Shown here piece after piece: positions 9,104 to 16,479 of a stretch of DNA of 64,000 nt. The stretch is from contig NZ_MJAJ01000002.1 in NCBI RefSeq assembly GCF_001746365.1, positions 280,312 to 344,311 of the forward strand, read 5' to 3'. This stretch comes from Streptomyces sp. LUP30 (GTDB lineage: Bacteria > Actinomycetota > Actinomycetes > Streptomycetales > Streptomycetaceae). Each line of letters opens with the position of its first letter. Positions within the stretch are counted from its first letter, which is position 1. Both the position numbers and the translations under genes were made by a program. A model generated the notes under the pieces. It did not search any database and was not told the origin of the DNA. It was given only the letters and a program-made list of their open reading frames with translations.

Positions 9104-9583
9104 TCAGCGGGTGCGTTCGTAGTGGCGGCGCGCTTTTTCGCGGTTGCCGCACACCGCCATCGAGCACCAGCGGGCACGGTTGGCACGGCTGCGGTCGAGC
9201 AGGAACAACTGGCACGCGCCGTTGGCGCAGGGGCGCAGCCGGCCGGGCATGTGCTTCTCGGTGGCGGCCCAGGCGAGAACCACCTCGACGGCCAGCCGGG
9301 CGTGCGGCGGAGCCTCGACCGTCCACTGAAGGCCTTCCGAAGTGATCTCCGGAATCTGATGGACCCCTTCGAGCAGCGGGCTCAGCCCGGCGGGCGAGCG
9401 TTCTCCGCGCACTACGTCCCGCAGGATGTCCCGCGTCTCGCGCAGCAGCGCCAGTTCCGCGAGGCTGCCTTCGCCGCCGTGCTCCCGCGCCCAGCGTCTG
9501 CCTCCGGCAGGGTCGCCGAGCGCGTCCTGTTCCTCGCCGTCGACCAGTGGCCGGCTGTTGAGCAGGTCCAGCAGCGTGTCCAT
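9104..9583 (-). CDS. CGNR zinc-finger (ABATE-domain) transcription factor
   Basis: A 159-residue protein with an N-terminal ABATE ligand-binding-like domain and a C-terminal CGNR zinc finger (CANGACQLFLLDRSRANR, then CSMAVCGNREKARRHYER). Such proteins are presumed stress- or ligand-responsive DNA-binding regulators. The ATG at 9583 is preferred over the GTG at 9592 because AGAAGGGAG lies 8 bases before the ATG but touches the GTG. It is transcribed divergently from an alpha/beta hydrolase gene, and two copies of an inverted-repeat element lie between them (9599-9685), suggesting that it controls itself, the MFS pump and the hydrolase. Confidence 0.87.
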   Translation of the reverse strand: MDTLLDLLNSRPLVDGEEQDALGDPAGGRRWAREHGGEGSLAELALLRETRDILRDVVRGERSPAGLSPLLEGVHQIPEITSEGLQWTVEAPPHARLAVEVVLAWAATEKHMPGRLRPCANGACQLFLLDRSRANRARWCSMAVCGNREKARRHYERTR

Positions 9584-9598
9584 CGAGGTCACTCCCTT

Positions 9599-9685
9599 CT
9601 AACCGGATTACGTCGTTTGACAGGTTAGCCCACCCCGTGCTTGCATGACGAGGAACTAACCAGATCAATGACTTGAAAGGGTTAG
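9599..9685. promoter_or_regulatory. Duplicated CTAACC-N18-GGTTAG operator in a divergent promoter
   Basis: Two 30-base elements, each CTAACC, 18 bases, GGTTAG, lie at 9599-9628 and 9656-9685. The interiors are also partly conserved (GAT after the left arm, TTGA before the right arm). TTGACA at 9617-9622 inside the first element could be the -35 box of the forward promoter. The second element ends just before the hydrolase ATG. The layout fits binding sites for the adjacent CGNR regulator. Confidence 0.65.
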
Positions 9686-9687
9686 AC

Positions 9688-10581
9688 ATGAGCTCGGTGC
9701 ACCACCGGACCGCCACCGTCGACGGCCACGAGACCTTCTACCGTGAAGCCGGCCCCGCCGACGCCCCCGCGATCGTCCTGCTGCACGGCTACCCGACCAG
9801 CTCGTTCATGTTCCGCGAGCTCATCCCGCTGCTCGCCGACGACTACCACGTCATAGCGCCGGACCACCTCGGCTTCGGCCACTCCGACGCCCCCCTCGTG
9901 GGAGAGTTCACCTACACCTTCGACGCCCTCGCCGAACTCACCTCCGGACTGCTCGACCACCTGGGCCTGGACCGCTACGCCCTCTACGTCCAGGACTACG
10001 GCGCCCCCATCGGCTGGCGCCTCGCGCTCCAGCACCCCGAACGGATCTCCGCCCTCGTCACCCAGAACGGCAACGGCTACGAGGACGGCTTCGTCGAGTC
10101 GTTCTGGACCGATGTCTGGGCGTACGGGGCGAATCCCGGTCCCGACACCGAACCCGCCGTCCGCGCCGCGCTGAGCGTCGACGCCATCCGCTGGCAGTAC
10201 GTTCACGGCGTGCCCGATCCGAGCCTGGTCAGCCCGGACACCTGGGAGCACGACTTCGCTCTCGTCTCCCGCGAGGGCAACGACGAGGTCCAGTTGGCGC
10301 TGTTCCGCGACTACCAGAACAATCGCCCGCTCTACCCCCTGCTGCACGAATTCCTGCGCACCAGCGAGGTCCCCGTGCTCGCCGTCTGGGGCCGCAACGA
10401 CGAAATCTTCGGCCCGGCCGGCGCGCGAGCCTTCGCCCGCGACGCCAAGGACGCGGAAGTGCACCTGATCAACGGCGGCCACTTCCTGCTGGAGAGCCAC
10501 CTGGACGTCGTCGCGGGGTACCTGCGCGGCTTCCTCGGGCGGGTGCTGGGGGGAGGCGCTACGCCCGCACCGAGCGTCTGA
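9688..10581 (+). CDS. Alpha/beta hydrolase with Asp nucleophile (epoxide hydrolase/dehalogenase-like)
   Basis: A 297-residue alpha/beta hydrolase. The oxyanion motif HGYP is at residues 33-36, and the nucleophile elbow VQDYGAPIG places Asp103 where epoxide hydrolases and haloalkane dehalogenases have their nucleophilic Asp. The catalytic His lies in NGGHFLLE near residue 267. The ATG at 9688 follows GAAAGG by 7 bases. It shares a divergent promoter with a CGNR regulator and an efflux pump, so a role in removing a toxic epoxide or halide is plausible. The substrate is not predictable from sequence. Confidence 0.87.
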   Translation: MSSVHHRTATVDGHETFYREAGPADAPAIVLLHGYPTSSFMFRELIPLLADDYHVIAPDHLGFGHSDAPLVGEFTYTFDALAELTSGLLDHLGLDRYALYVQDYGAPIGWRLALQHPERISALVTQNGNGYEDGFVESFWTDVWAYGANPGPDTEPAVRAALSVDAIRWQYVHGVPDPSLVSPDTWEHDFALVSREGNDEVQLALFRDYQNNRPLYPLLHEFLRTSEVPVLAVWGRNDEIFGPAGARAFARDAKDAEVHLINGGHFLLESHLDVVAGYLRGFLGRVLGGGATPAPSV

Positions 10582-10723
10582 ACCGGTACGCCCCGTGTCA
10601 TGCTCCACGAGCGCGAAGTCGATCTCGTCGAGGTCGAGTTGCCCGCAGTCGTCCATGACCTGGGCGACGTCGCCGGGCACCCGGGCAAGGCACCCGGGAG
10701 GCCCGACGGAGGGAGCGCGACGG

Positions 10724-11238
10724 TCAGTAGCCACAGTCGGTGACCCACTTGTGGGAGGAGATGCGGTCGTTCCGCGGCGACGCGTGCGCGCACACCGACC
10801 CCGGCATCACCCTGTGGGCCGCCCACCTGTCGTATATCCCGTGCGCGCCCCCGTGCGGTCCGCGGTGCGGCCTTCGTCCTCCAGGTGAGTCATGGCGTAG
10901 CCGCGCTCGTCAGGGTGACGGCCCAGGCGCGCCATCACCCACGCGGTCCTGGCGTCCATCCCCTCACCGAAGTCGGCGGCCAGGCGCCGCGCGTGCCACG
11001 TCGTGCGCGGGGCGAGTGCCCAACGCACCAGCGGGAAGCGGACCCGGCCGGTACCGGCAGCCGTCCTGCCTGCTCCGCCGGTCGAGCCCTCAGGATCGCG
11101 GTCATGGGTGTTCGGGTCGGCCACGACCGCGAGTCTGGCGTCGGGCACACCTTCCTGGAGGCCACCGGGCCGGAGATCACCGGGATAGGCGTAGGCGGCG
11201 GCGACGTTGACGACAGCCCGACCGTCGGCGGCTTCACG
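10724..11238 (-). pseudogene. Unidentified reverse-strand coding remnant, probably frameshifted
   Basis: From 11238 down to 10807 one reverse frame reads like a real protein (SREAADGRAVVNVAAAYAY ... LVRWALAPRTTWHARRLAA ... RTAWVMARLGRHPDE). It has no credible start: it runs into the 3' end of the nuclease gene, and a GTG at 11148 lacks a usable ribosome-binding site. Near 10810 the protein-like reading jumps by one frame and continues as GIYDRWAAHRVMPGS ... ISSHKWVTDCGY, ending with TGA at 10724-10726. Another open frame (starting GTG at 10734) overlaps that stop but runs into the hydrolase gene. I do not recognise the family. It looks like a decayed gene or gene pair. Confidence 0.35.
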
Positions 11239-11962
11239 AGAGAGCCGTCGGCCTACGAGGCGGAGGGACGGCGCGGAGCAGCTCCCACAGCGGGCGTGAG
11301 CCGGATGCCCAGATTCCGAGCGTCTGGCGGTCGACGACGTGGAGACGCTGCTGCTCGGCGAAGTTCACGGCGGGTGCGGTGACCCGGCCGTTGGTCACGA
11401 TGACCGCCACGTCGGCACCGTGGACCTGACGGGCGGTGCCGTTGAGGACCTGGAGGTCCGGCGTGCCCACGGCGGAGCCGGCGAGACCGTTGCGCCGGTG
11501 TTTGCACTGGATCACCCAGCGCCGCCCGTAGGGGTCCGTGGCTTTCACGTCGGCGCCCAGGTCGCCGCCACCACCCACACGGGTCGCGTCCCGGCAGCCG
11601 TCGCGACGCAGCAGGTCGCGCACCGCGTCTTCGAACTGCGTGTGATGGAGGGCGTCCAGCTGGGACAGGCCGTAACGCAGGCCCTGCGTGCGGACCGCTG
11701 CCCACCGCGCCTCCTGCTGCCTGTGGTACAGCCGGCCGCCGCCGGCCAACGCCGCGAGCGCGCCGACGACGGCCAGGATCCACCAGTGAGCCAGCAGCCA
11801 GTTCACCACGGTCACCACGAGGGCGGCCGCGAAGAGGGCGGCCACCACGATGCCGATCAGACGGTCATCCGCGCGCTGCCGCCCCCTGCCCGGCCTGCGG
11901 GTGCGCCGCCGCGCGGACGCACGCCTGGTCGCCGTCCGGCGCTTGCCCGTGTGGGGGCTCAC
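11234..11962 (-). CDS. Membrane-anchored Mrr-like restriction endonuclease domain protein
   Basis: A 242-residue protein: basic N-terminus, two hydrophobic helices (about residues 32-75, with VVAALFAAALVVTVVNWLL and HWWILAVVGALAAL), then an Mrr-type PD-(D/E)xK nuclease domain. Visible motifs are FEDAVRDLLRRDGC, GGDLGADVKA (catalytic Asp), WVIQCKHRR (QxK) and VIVTNGRVTAPAVNFA. Mrr domains cleave modified or foreign DNA; here the enzyme would be tethered to the membrane with the nuclease in the cytoplasm. The GTG start at 11962 overlaps the stop of a small membrane-protein gene in GTGA, so the two are coupled. No methylase partner is nearby, which fits a type IV (modification-dependent) enzyme. 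Confidence 0.78.
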   Translation of the reverse strand: MSPHTGKRRTATRRASARRRTRRPGRGRQRADDRLIGIVVAALFAAALVVTVVNWLLAHWWILAVVGALAALAGGGRLYHRQQEARWAAVRTQGLRYGLSQLDALHHTQFEDAVRDLLRRDGCRDATRVGGGGDLGADVKATDPYGRRWVIQCKHRRNGLAGSAVGTPDLQVLNGTARQVHGADVAVIVTNGRVTAPAVNFAEQQRLHVVDRQTLGIWASGSRPLWELLRAVPPPRRPTALS

Positions 11963-12198
11963 CGGCTGGCCTGCGTGACGCCGCTCGCGAGCTGCCCCAG
12001 GACGTTCAAGATCCCCTGACCCGCCCTGGTGGGTGCGATCAGGACCCCCAGCGCCAAGACGATGACGACCGTCAGCTTCTCGTCGAAACGGCTGCGGGCC
12101 TCCGTACGCCGCCGCAGCCGCCAGACCACGATGACTGCGAGCAGCACCGCCACATTGATGGTCAGCAACCGTCCAGACCTCCCCCACCGACCGGCCAC
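11959..12198 (-). CDS. Small two-helix membrane protein coupled to the Mrr-like nuclease
   Basis: A 79-residue protein with two hydrophobic stretches (TINVAVLLAVIVVW near residues 14-27 and LTVVIVLALGVLIAP near 43-57) separated by a basic loop WRLRRRTEARSRFDEK. Its stop overlaps the GTG start of the nuclease gene, indicating translational coupling and perhaps a membrane complex. The start is GTG at 12198. I recognise no family. Confidence 0.6.
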   Translation of the reverse strand: MAGRWGRSGRLLTINVAVLLAVIVVWRLRRRTEARSRFDEKLTVVIVLALGVLIAPTRAGQGILNVLGQLASGVTQASR

Positions 12199-12344
12199 CA
12201 GTACACGGCAACGGCACTTCGCCGCCCCAGCACTCTTGTGTAGCCGGACCCCGGTGATGTGGGAGATGGGTTGCCGACGAATGGCACAAAGCCATCGGAC
12301 CTGGCCGAATACCGCGTGACCTACTCCCAGCCAGCGATGTGCAC

Positions 12345-12430
12345 GGGGGTGACGAGGTCACGGCGTCGATCAGCTCGGACACCGGCTCGATCAGATAGAC
12401 GAGGCACAGCAGGAAGGCGATCAGGGTGGA
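12345..12430 (-). pseudogene. Membrane-protein fragment
   Basis: The reverse strand reads STLIAFLLCLVYLIEPVSEL followed by IDAVTSS, a clear membrane helix with natural composition, but it has no start codon upstream and no sensible continuation. It is probably the end of a lost membrane protein next to the tRNA. Confidence 0.3.
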
Positions 12431-12553
12431 CGGCGGGTGCCGGCAGTGGCTCGCCTGGTCGAGCCGACCCCGTGTGTCTCGCCGAGCGCAACGTGGCTGC
12501 TCGGGCGTTCAGCCTCAGGCCGGATCCCGTGAGGATCGTCCAGGGAACGCGAA

Positions 12554-12582
12554 AGGGCCCGGATCGTGTGGATCCGGGCCCT
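12554..12582 (-). terminator. Rho-independent terminator of the initiator tRNA
   Basis: A perfect 12-bp inverted repeat, AGGGCCCGGATC / GATCCGGGCCCT, with a 5-base loop lies just downstream of the tRNA on the reverse strand and is followed there by TTTCGC. Confidence 0.8.
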
Positions 12583-12591
12583 CTTCGACAG

Positions 12592-12665
12592 TAGCGGGGA
12601 CAGGATTTGAACCTGCGACCTCTGGGTTATGAGCCCAGCGAGCTACCGAGCTGCTCCACCCCGCG
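12592..12665 (-). tRNA. Initiator tRNA-Met (CAT)
   Basis: The reverse strand folds as a full cloverleaf of 74 bases. The acceptor 5' strand is CGCGGGG, with the first base unpaired against T72, a mark of bacterial initiator tRNAs. The D-arm GAGCAGCTCGGTAGCTC is followed by an anticodon stem with GGG/CCC pairs and the loop CTCATAA (anticodon CAT), then the T-arm GCAGG-TTCAAAT-CCTGT. No CCA is encoded. The three G-C pairs at the base of the anticodon stem also mark an initiator. A strong terminator follows. Confidence 0.96.
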
Positions 12666-12769
12666 TCGTTGTCCCCTACCGTACGCCATCCCAGCAGGCG
12701 CCGAAGACCACTTTTCGGCGCAGGGCTCCGCGCGGCGAAGCCGACGTCGGTCGCGTACTCGCACCGGCC

Positions 12770-12898
12770 GATCCGGCCCGGGCCGCGGAGCGGGCAGCCG
12801 CGACCGGCGTGGACCTCCTGATCGAGCCGATCAACGGCCCTGACGCGCCCGGATACTTCCTGAGCACCCAGACGCAGGCGCACGCCATGGCGCACGCC
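12770..12898 (+). pseudogene. Hydroxypyruvate isomerase-like fragment
   Basis: One forward frame reads AAERAAATGVDLLIEPING then PDAPGYFLSTQTQAHAMA, the conserved centre of hydroxypyruvate isomerase-type TIM barrels (family pattern LLIEPINxRDxPGYFL). Sequence on both sides is unrelated and there is no start, so about 43 residues of a normal 260 remain. The fragment lies immediately behind the tRNA. Confidence 0.6.
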
Positions 12899-13028
12899 GG
12901 CACCACCACCGTGGCGGCGACGGACGGACCGCACCACGGCGGTGACGAACATCTCCATCCCCGTATGACGCCGCGGTGCGTTTCGCAGCCGTGGTGCCCC
13001 ACCTGGCAGCACGGGTTCCGCCGCCTGC

Positions 13029-13682
13029 TCACCCTTGTCTACGGCGGCGCCCCGTTCCGTATCGGGACGGGGAAGGCGTCAGCGGTCGCACGGCCGGCCG
13101 TGTGAGGGCTTCCGGTCCCGCGAAGGCGTAGAGCGCCGTGCCGAACACCGCGAGGCACAGTGCCGTCCAGGTCGCCGCGGGGGCGCCGGTCGGCAGCAAC
13201 ATCCAGGTCGCCGCCCTCGCGGGCACACCGGTCGCCGAGGGCGGAGCGAGGAACGCGAACGCGAGCCAGGTGAAGGGGAACGCCCAGGCGTACCGTCCGC
13301 CCGCGACCGCCGCGCCGAGAGCGGCCAGCCCCGCCAGTCCCGCGCAGTCCCTGGCGACGAACGCGGCGGTGGCCAGGTCCTGGCCCACCGCCTGCACGGT
13401 CAGGAACACGGCGCCGACGATCGCGCCGCCGAGCAGCACATGCGCCGCCCTGCGCGGCCCCCAGCGGATCGCGGCGGTGCGGTCCAGGTCGAGATCCTGC
13501 CCGCCGAGTCCGATCGAGAGGGCCATGGCGCCCGCGGTGAGAACGACCGCGGGCAGTTGCGACCCACCGGGCGCGGCGCTGCCGTCCCCAGTGAGCGCCC
13601 ACACGCCCGCCGCGCTGATCAGCACCGTGGCGAGCGATGCGGGCACCTGGCGCGAGTATGCGTACAGCATCAGCCATCTCAT
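13029..13682 (-). CDS. Polytopic membrane protein of unknown function
   Basis: A 217-residue protein with about six hydrophobic helices, among them VPASLATVLISAAGVWAL, LPAVVLTAGAMALSIGL, VLLGGAIVGAVFLTVQAVG and AGLAGLAALGAAVAGG, and a basic tail. Its ATG at 13682 overlaps the stop of the upstream gene (ATGA), so the two form a coupled pair. Size and helix pattern recall ABC-2-type permease subunits, but no motif proves this and no ATPase gene is adjacent. Confidence 0.6.
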   Translation of the reverse strand: MRWLMLYAYSRQVPASLATVLISAAGVWALTGDGSAAPGGSQLPAVVLTAGAMALSIGLGGQDLDLDRTAAIRWGPRRAAHVLLGGAIVGAVFLTVQAVGQDLATAAFVARDCAGLAGLAALGAAVAGGRYAWAFPFTWLAFAFLAPPSATGVPARAATWMLLPTGAPAATWTALCLAVFGTALYAFAGPEALTRPAVRPLTPSPSRYGTGRRRRQG

Positions 13683-14104
13683 CGCGAAGGACCGCCTTTG
13701 AGCACCTCGAACGCGTCGCCCTCGCAGGAGAGGGCGGCGGCGCGCATCGCGTTGATGCGCGCGAGCTGTTGCGCCCGTGGCAACGCCATGAGCTCCTTCC
13801 ACACCGGGCGGACCCTGGCGACGACGGCGCGGTTCAACGCCGCCGACCCGGTGCCGGGCAGCGGTTCGAGATCCCCCAGCACCCAGCCCAGCGCGACGGT
13901 CTGCGCGAATTGGTCGCCGCCGAACGTGCTCCAGCCGACGGGACTGCATCCCGGCACCATGCCCTGGGCGACCAGAGCCTTGGTCACCTCCTCGCCCTTC
14001 GCGGCGGCGAACATGTCGTCGTCGAAGTCGAAGAGCACGGTCGTGCGGGACCACCGTGGCGTGGCGCCGTCCGGCAGCACGGCGGCGTTCTCGCGGACCG
14101 TCAC
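13679..14104 (-). CDS. Hypothetical protein coupled to the membrane protein
   Basis: A 141-residue soluble protein with no family I recognise. Features seen are an acidic VLFDFDDDMF segment, WSTFGGDQFAQTVALGW, and a C-terminal helix PRAQQLARINAMRAAALS. The start is GTG at 14104 with no clear ribosome-binding site; an in-frame stop lies a little upstream, so the gene may be 5'-shortened. It overlaps the membrane-protein gene by ATGA. The pair stands divergent from an XRE regulator. Confidence 0.5.
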   Translation of the reverse strand: MTVRENAAVLPDGATPRWSRTTVLFDFDDDMFAAAKGEEVTKALVAQGMVPGCSPVGWSTFGGDQFAQTVALGWVLGDLEPLPGTGSAALNRAVVARVRPVWKELMALPRAQQLARINAMRAAALSCEGDAFEVLKGGPSR

Positions 14105-14276
14105 CGGTGCGGACGAGCTGATGGTGCGTCAGGAGACTTGTCCCGGTGGCGGAGCCGTACCTCGAGAAGGCAGCAGACCGTCACGGCCTGCGCGCTCGGC
14201 GGTGGCAGCGCCGTGGACACGGGCGCAAGGCGCCCGCTCCTCACGCCGCGTCCGCGTCGGACAGGCTCGTCAGCCA

Positions 14277-14291
14277 GGGACAACCTGTCCC
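14277..14291. promoter_or_regulatory. GGGAC-AACCT-GTCCC palindrome upstream of an MmyB-type regulator
   Basis: A perfect inverted repeat, GGGAC, 5 bases, GTCCC (extended by CA/TG inside), about 75 bases before the regulator start at 14364. It resembles the GGGGAC...GTCCCC palindrome found in front of the other MmyB regulators in this window. Confidence 0.5.
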
Positions 14292-14363
14292 CGGTTAGAA
14301 CTACCCTTCATCCGGTTCCCGGTTCGCGCCAAGATTGCCTTGTCGAACAAAGGAGGCCGGACG

Positions 14364-15185
14364 ATGGACCGGGCGTTGCTGGCAGATTTTCTCCGAGCGC
14401 GTCGTGAGACGTTGCAGCCGGAGGATGTCGGGCTCCCCCGCGGGCAGCGGCGCCGCACCGGCGGGCTGCGGCGAGAGGAGGTGGCGGCGCTGGCCGAGAT
14501 GTCGGCCGACTACTACAGCCGAATCGAACAGCAGCGAGGTCCGGCGCCGTCGGAGCGGATGCTCGTCGCGCTCGCCCGGGCGCTGCGCCTCAACCAGAGC
14601 GAGCGCGACCACCTCTTCGTCCTGGGCGGGATCCCGGCGCCGCGGCGGATCCTGCGGGACGACTACATCGGTCCCACGATGATGCGGATCGTCGCCGGCC
14701 TCTCGGACGTGCCGGCGATCGTGCTGTCACGGCTCGGCGAGGCGTTGCTGCAGACGCCACCGGCGGTCGCCCTGCTCGGTGACTACACCCGATACTCGGG
14801 CATGTCCCGTTACCTGGTCTATCGCTGGTTCACCGGTGACGCGCGGGTCCGTGGCCTGTATCCCGTCGAGGACCATCCGATACGGGGCAGGGTCTTCGCC
14901 GCGGAGATCCGGGACGCGTACACGGCGGATCCCACCGGGAAGGCCGGCGAGATCGTCGCGGCGCTGCTGGAGGTCAGTGCCGAGTTCGCGAACATCTGGC
15001 GGTTGCACGAGGTGGGAGTGACCCATCATCACGACCTCAAGCGCTACCTGCACCCCGAGTTGGGGGAGCTGGAGCTGTACGCCGAGATGCTGTTGGATCC
15101 GGAGCAGTTTCAGACGCTGCTGGTCTTCACCGCCGTGCCCGGTTCCCCGAGCCACGGCAAGCTTCGGCTCCTGACCGCCGTCTAG
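14364..15185 (+). CDS. XRE/MmyB-type helix-turn-helix regulator
   Basis: A 273-residue regulator: an N-terminal XRE HTH (residues ~5-75; GLRREEVAALAEMSADYYSR is the family signature) and a C-terminal MmyB-like ligand-binding domain (about 105-265) ending TAVPGSPSHGKLRLL. The ATG follows AGGAGG at 7 bases. Proteins of this type usually repress an adjacent oxidoreductase gene, and a zinc-less quinone oxidoreductase follows 111 bases downstream on the same strand. It is one of four MmyB-type paralogues in the window and lacks the WN(P/R)LAAAL motif seen in the other three. Confidence 0.9.
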   Translation: MDRALLADFLRARRETLQPEDVGLPRGQRRRTGGLRREEVAALAEMSADYYSRIEQQRGPAPSERMLVALARALRLNQSERDHLFVLGGIPAPRRILRDDYIGPTMMRIVAGLSDVPAIVLSRLGEALLQTPPAVALLGDYTRYSGMSRYLVYRWFTGDARVRGLYPVEDHPIRGRVFAAEIRDAYTADPTGKAGEIVAALLEVSAEFANIWRLHEVGVTHHHDLKRYLHPELGELELYAEMLLDPEQFQTLLVFTAVPGSPSHGKLRLLTAV

Positions 15186-15296
15186 CGGCCGTCGTCCCTC
15201 ACACCTGAAGGCATTGTCTCGAAGCCGAGGCATGCCGGGTCCCACGATGATTCAAATTCGAAGCATCTTCTCCGTCACGAAAGGGTGGTATTCGCC

Positions 15297-16238
15297 ATGA
15301 AAGCAGTGCGTTTCCATGAGTACGGCACTCCGGACGTCTTGCGTTACGAGGACGTGGAACAACCGGTCCCCGCGGCCGGGGAGGTCCGGATCCGCGTGGC
15401 CGCGACGTCGTTCAACCCGGTCGACGGCAACATCCGCGCGGGCTTCATGCAGGGCCCCATCCCGGTGACCCTGCCGCACACACCCGGCATCGACGTCGCG
15501 GGCACGGTCGACGCACTGGGTCAGGGCGCGGACAAGGTCAGGGCGGGTGACCAGGTTGTCGGCTTCCTGCCGATGACCGCCCCCGGCGCGGCGGCGGAGT
15601 ACGTGCTCGCACCGGCCGACCTGCTGACGGCGGCACCCGCGAGCATCCCGCTGACCGATGCGGGCGGGCTGCCGCTGGTCGGGCTCACCGCCTGGCAGGC
15701 CCTCTTCGACCACGCCGAACTGACCGCCGGCCAGCGGGTGCTGATCAACGGTGCGGGCGGCGCGGTCGGCGGTTACGCCGTCCAACTGGCCAAGCACGCC
15801 GGCGCACACGTGATCGCCACGGCCGGGCCGCGCAGCGGCGAACGCGTCAGGAGGGCGGGCGCCGACGAGGTGTTCGGCCACGGGGTCCCCGAACTGTCCG
15901 CGCTGGTCGACGTCGTGCTCAACCTCGCGCCCGTCGACCCGATGCAACTGGCCGCGCTGACGTCGGTGGTCCGCGATGGCGGCATCGTGGTGAACACGAC
16001 GGTGTGGATGCCTGCGCCCACCGACGAGGAACGCGGCGTGCGCGGCGTCGACCTCTTCGTCAACAGCGACGCCGCGCAGCTGGCGAGACTGGTGACGCTG
16101 GTCGACTCCGGAGCGCTGCACGTCGACATCGCTCGACGGGTGCCGCTGGCCGAGCTGCCGGCGCTGCACGCGGAGGCCGCAGAAGGCGCGCTCTCCGGCA
16201 AGGTCCTCGTCCTTCCCCCCGCCGCCTCCCTCACCTAG
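15297..16238 (+). CDS. NADP-dependent quinone oxidoreductase-like MDR protein
   Basis: A 313-residue medium-chain reductase. The N-terminus MKAVRFHEYGTPDVLRYEDV, the Rossmann nucleotide loop NGAGGAVGGYAVQLAK (near residue 150) and the absence of zinc-ligand cysteines place it with quinone oxidoreductases/zeta-crystallins. The ATG at 15297 is preceded by GAAAGGGTGG. It probably reduces quinones or enals with NADPH. The upstream XRE regulator is the likely controller; this regulator plus oxidoreductase pairing recurs in broken form at 28.0-29.0 kb. Confidence 0.9.
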   Translation: MKAVRFHEYGTPDVLRYEDVEQPVPAAGEVRIRVAATSFNPVDGNIRAGFMQGPIPVTLPHTPGIDVAGTVDALGQGADKVRAGDQVVGFLPMTAPGAAAEYVLAPADLLTAAPASIPLTDAGGLPLVGLTAWQALFDHAELTAGQRVLINGAGGAVGGYAVQLAKHAGAHVIATAGPRSGERVRRAGADEVFGHGVPELSALVDVVLNLAPVDPMQLAALTSVVRDGGIVVNTTVWMPAPTDEERGVRGVDLFVNSDAAQLARLVTLVDSGALHVDIARRVPLAELPALHAEAAEGALSGKVLVLPPAASLT

Positions 16239-16479
16239 GCGACCTCTCCGGCACGGCGATCGCGTCGCGCCCTCCCCACGAGCAGTCGAGCCGTCGCGGG
16301 GGCTGCACTCTGCCGGGTCTCGCAGAGCGCGGCCCCAGGACCCACTTTGGCGGTGGCGACGACGCCGGGACGGAGGCCGCGACGACGGAGGCGGTGACCA
16401 GGCCTGTTGCGGGCGTCCGGGGTCTGCCTGGTAGCGCTCGGGACGACGACGGGAACGGTCGGGCGGCTAGCATCTGCGC

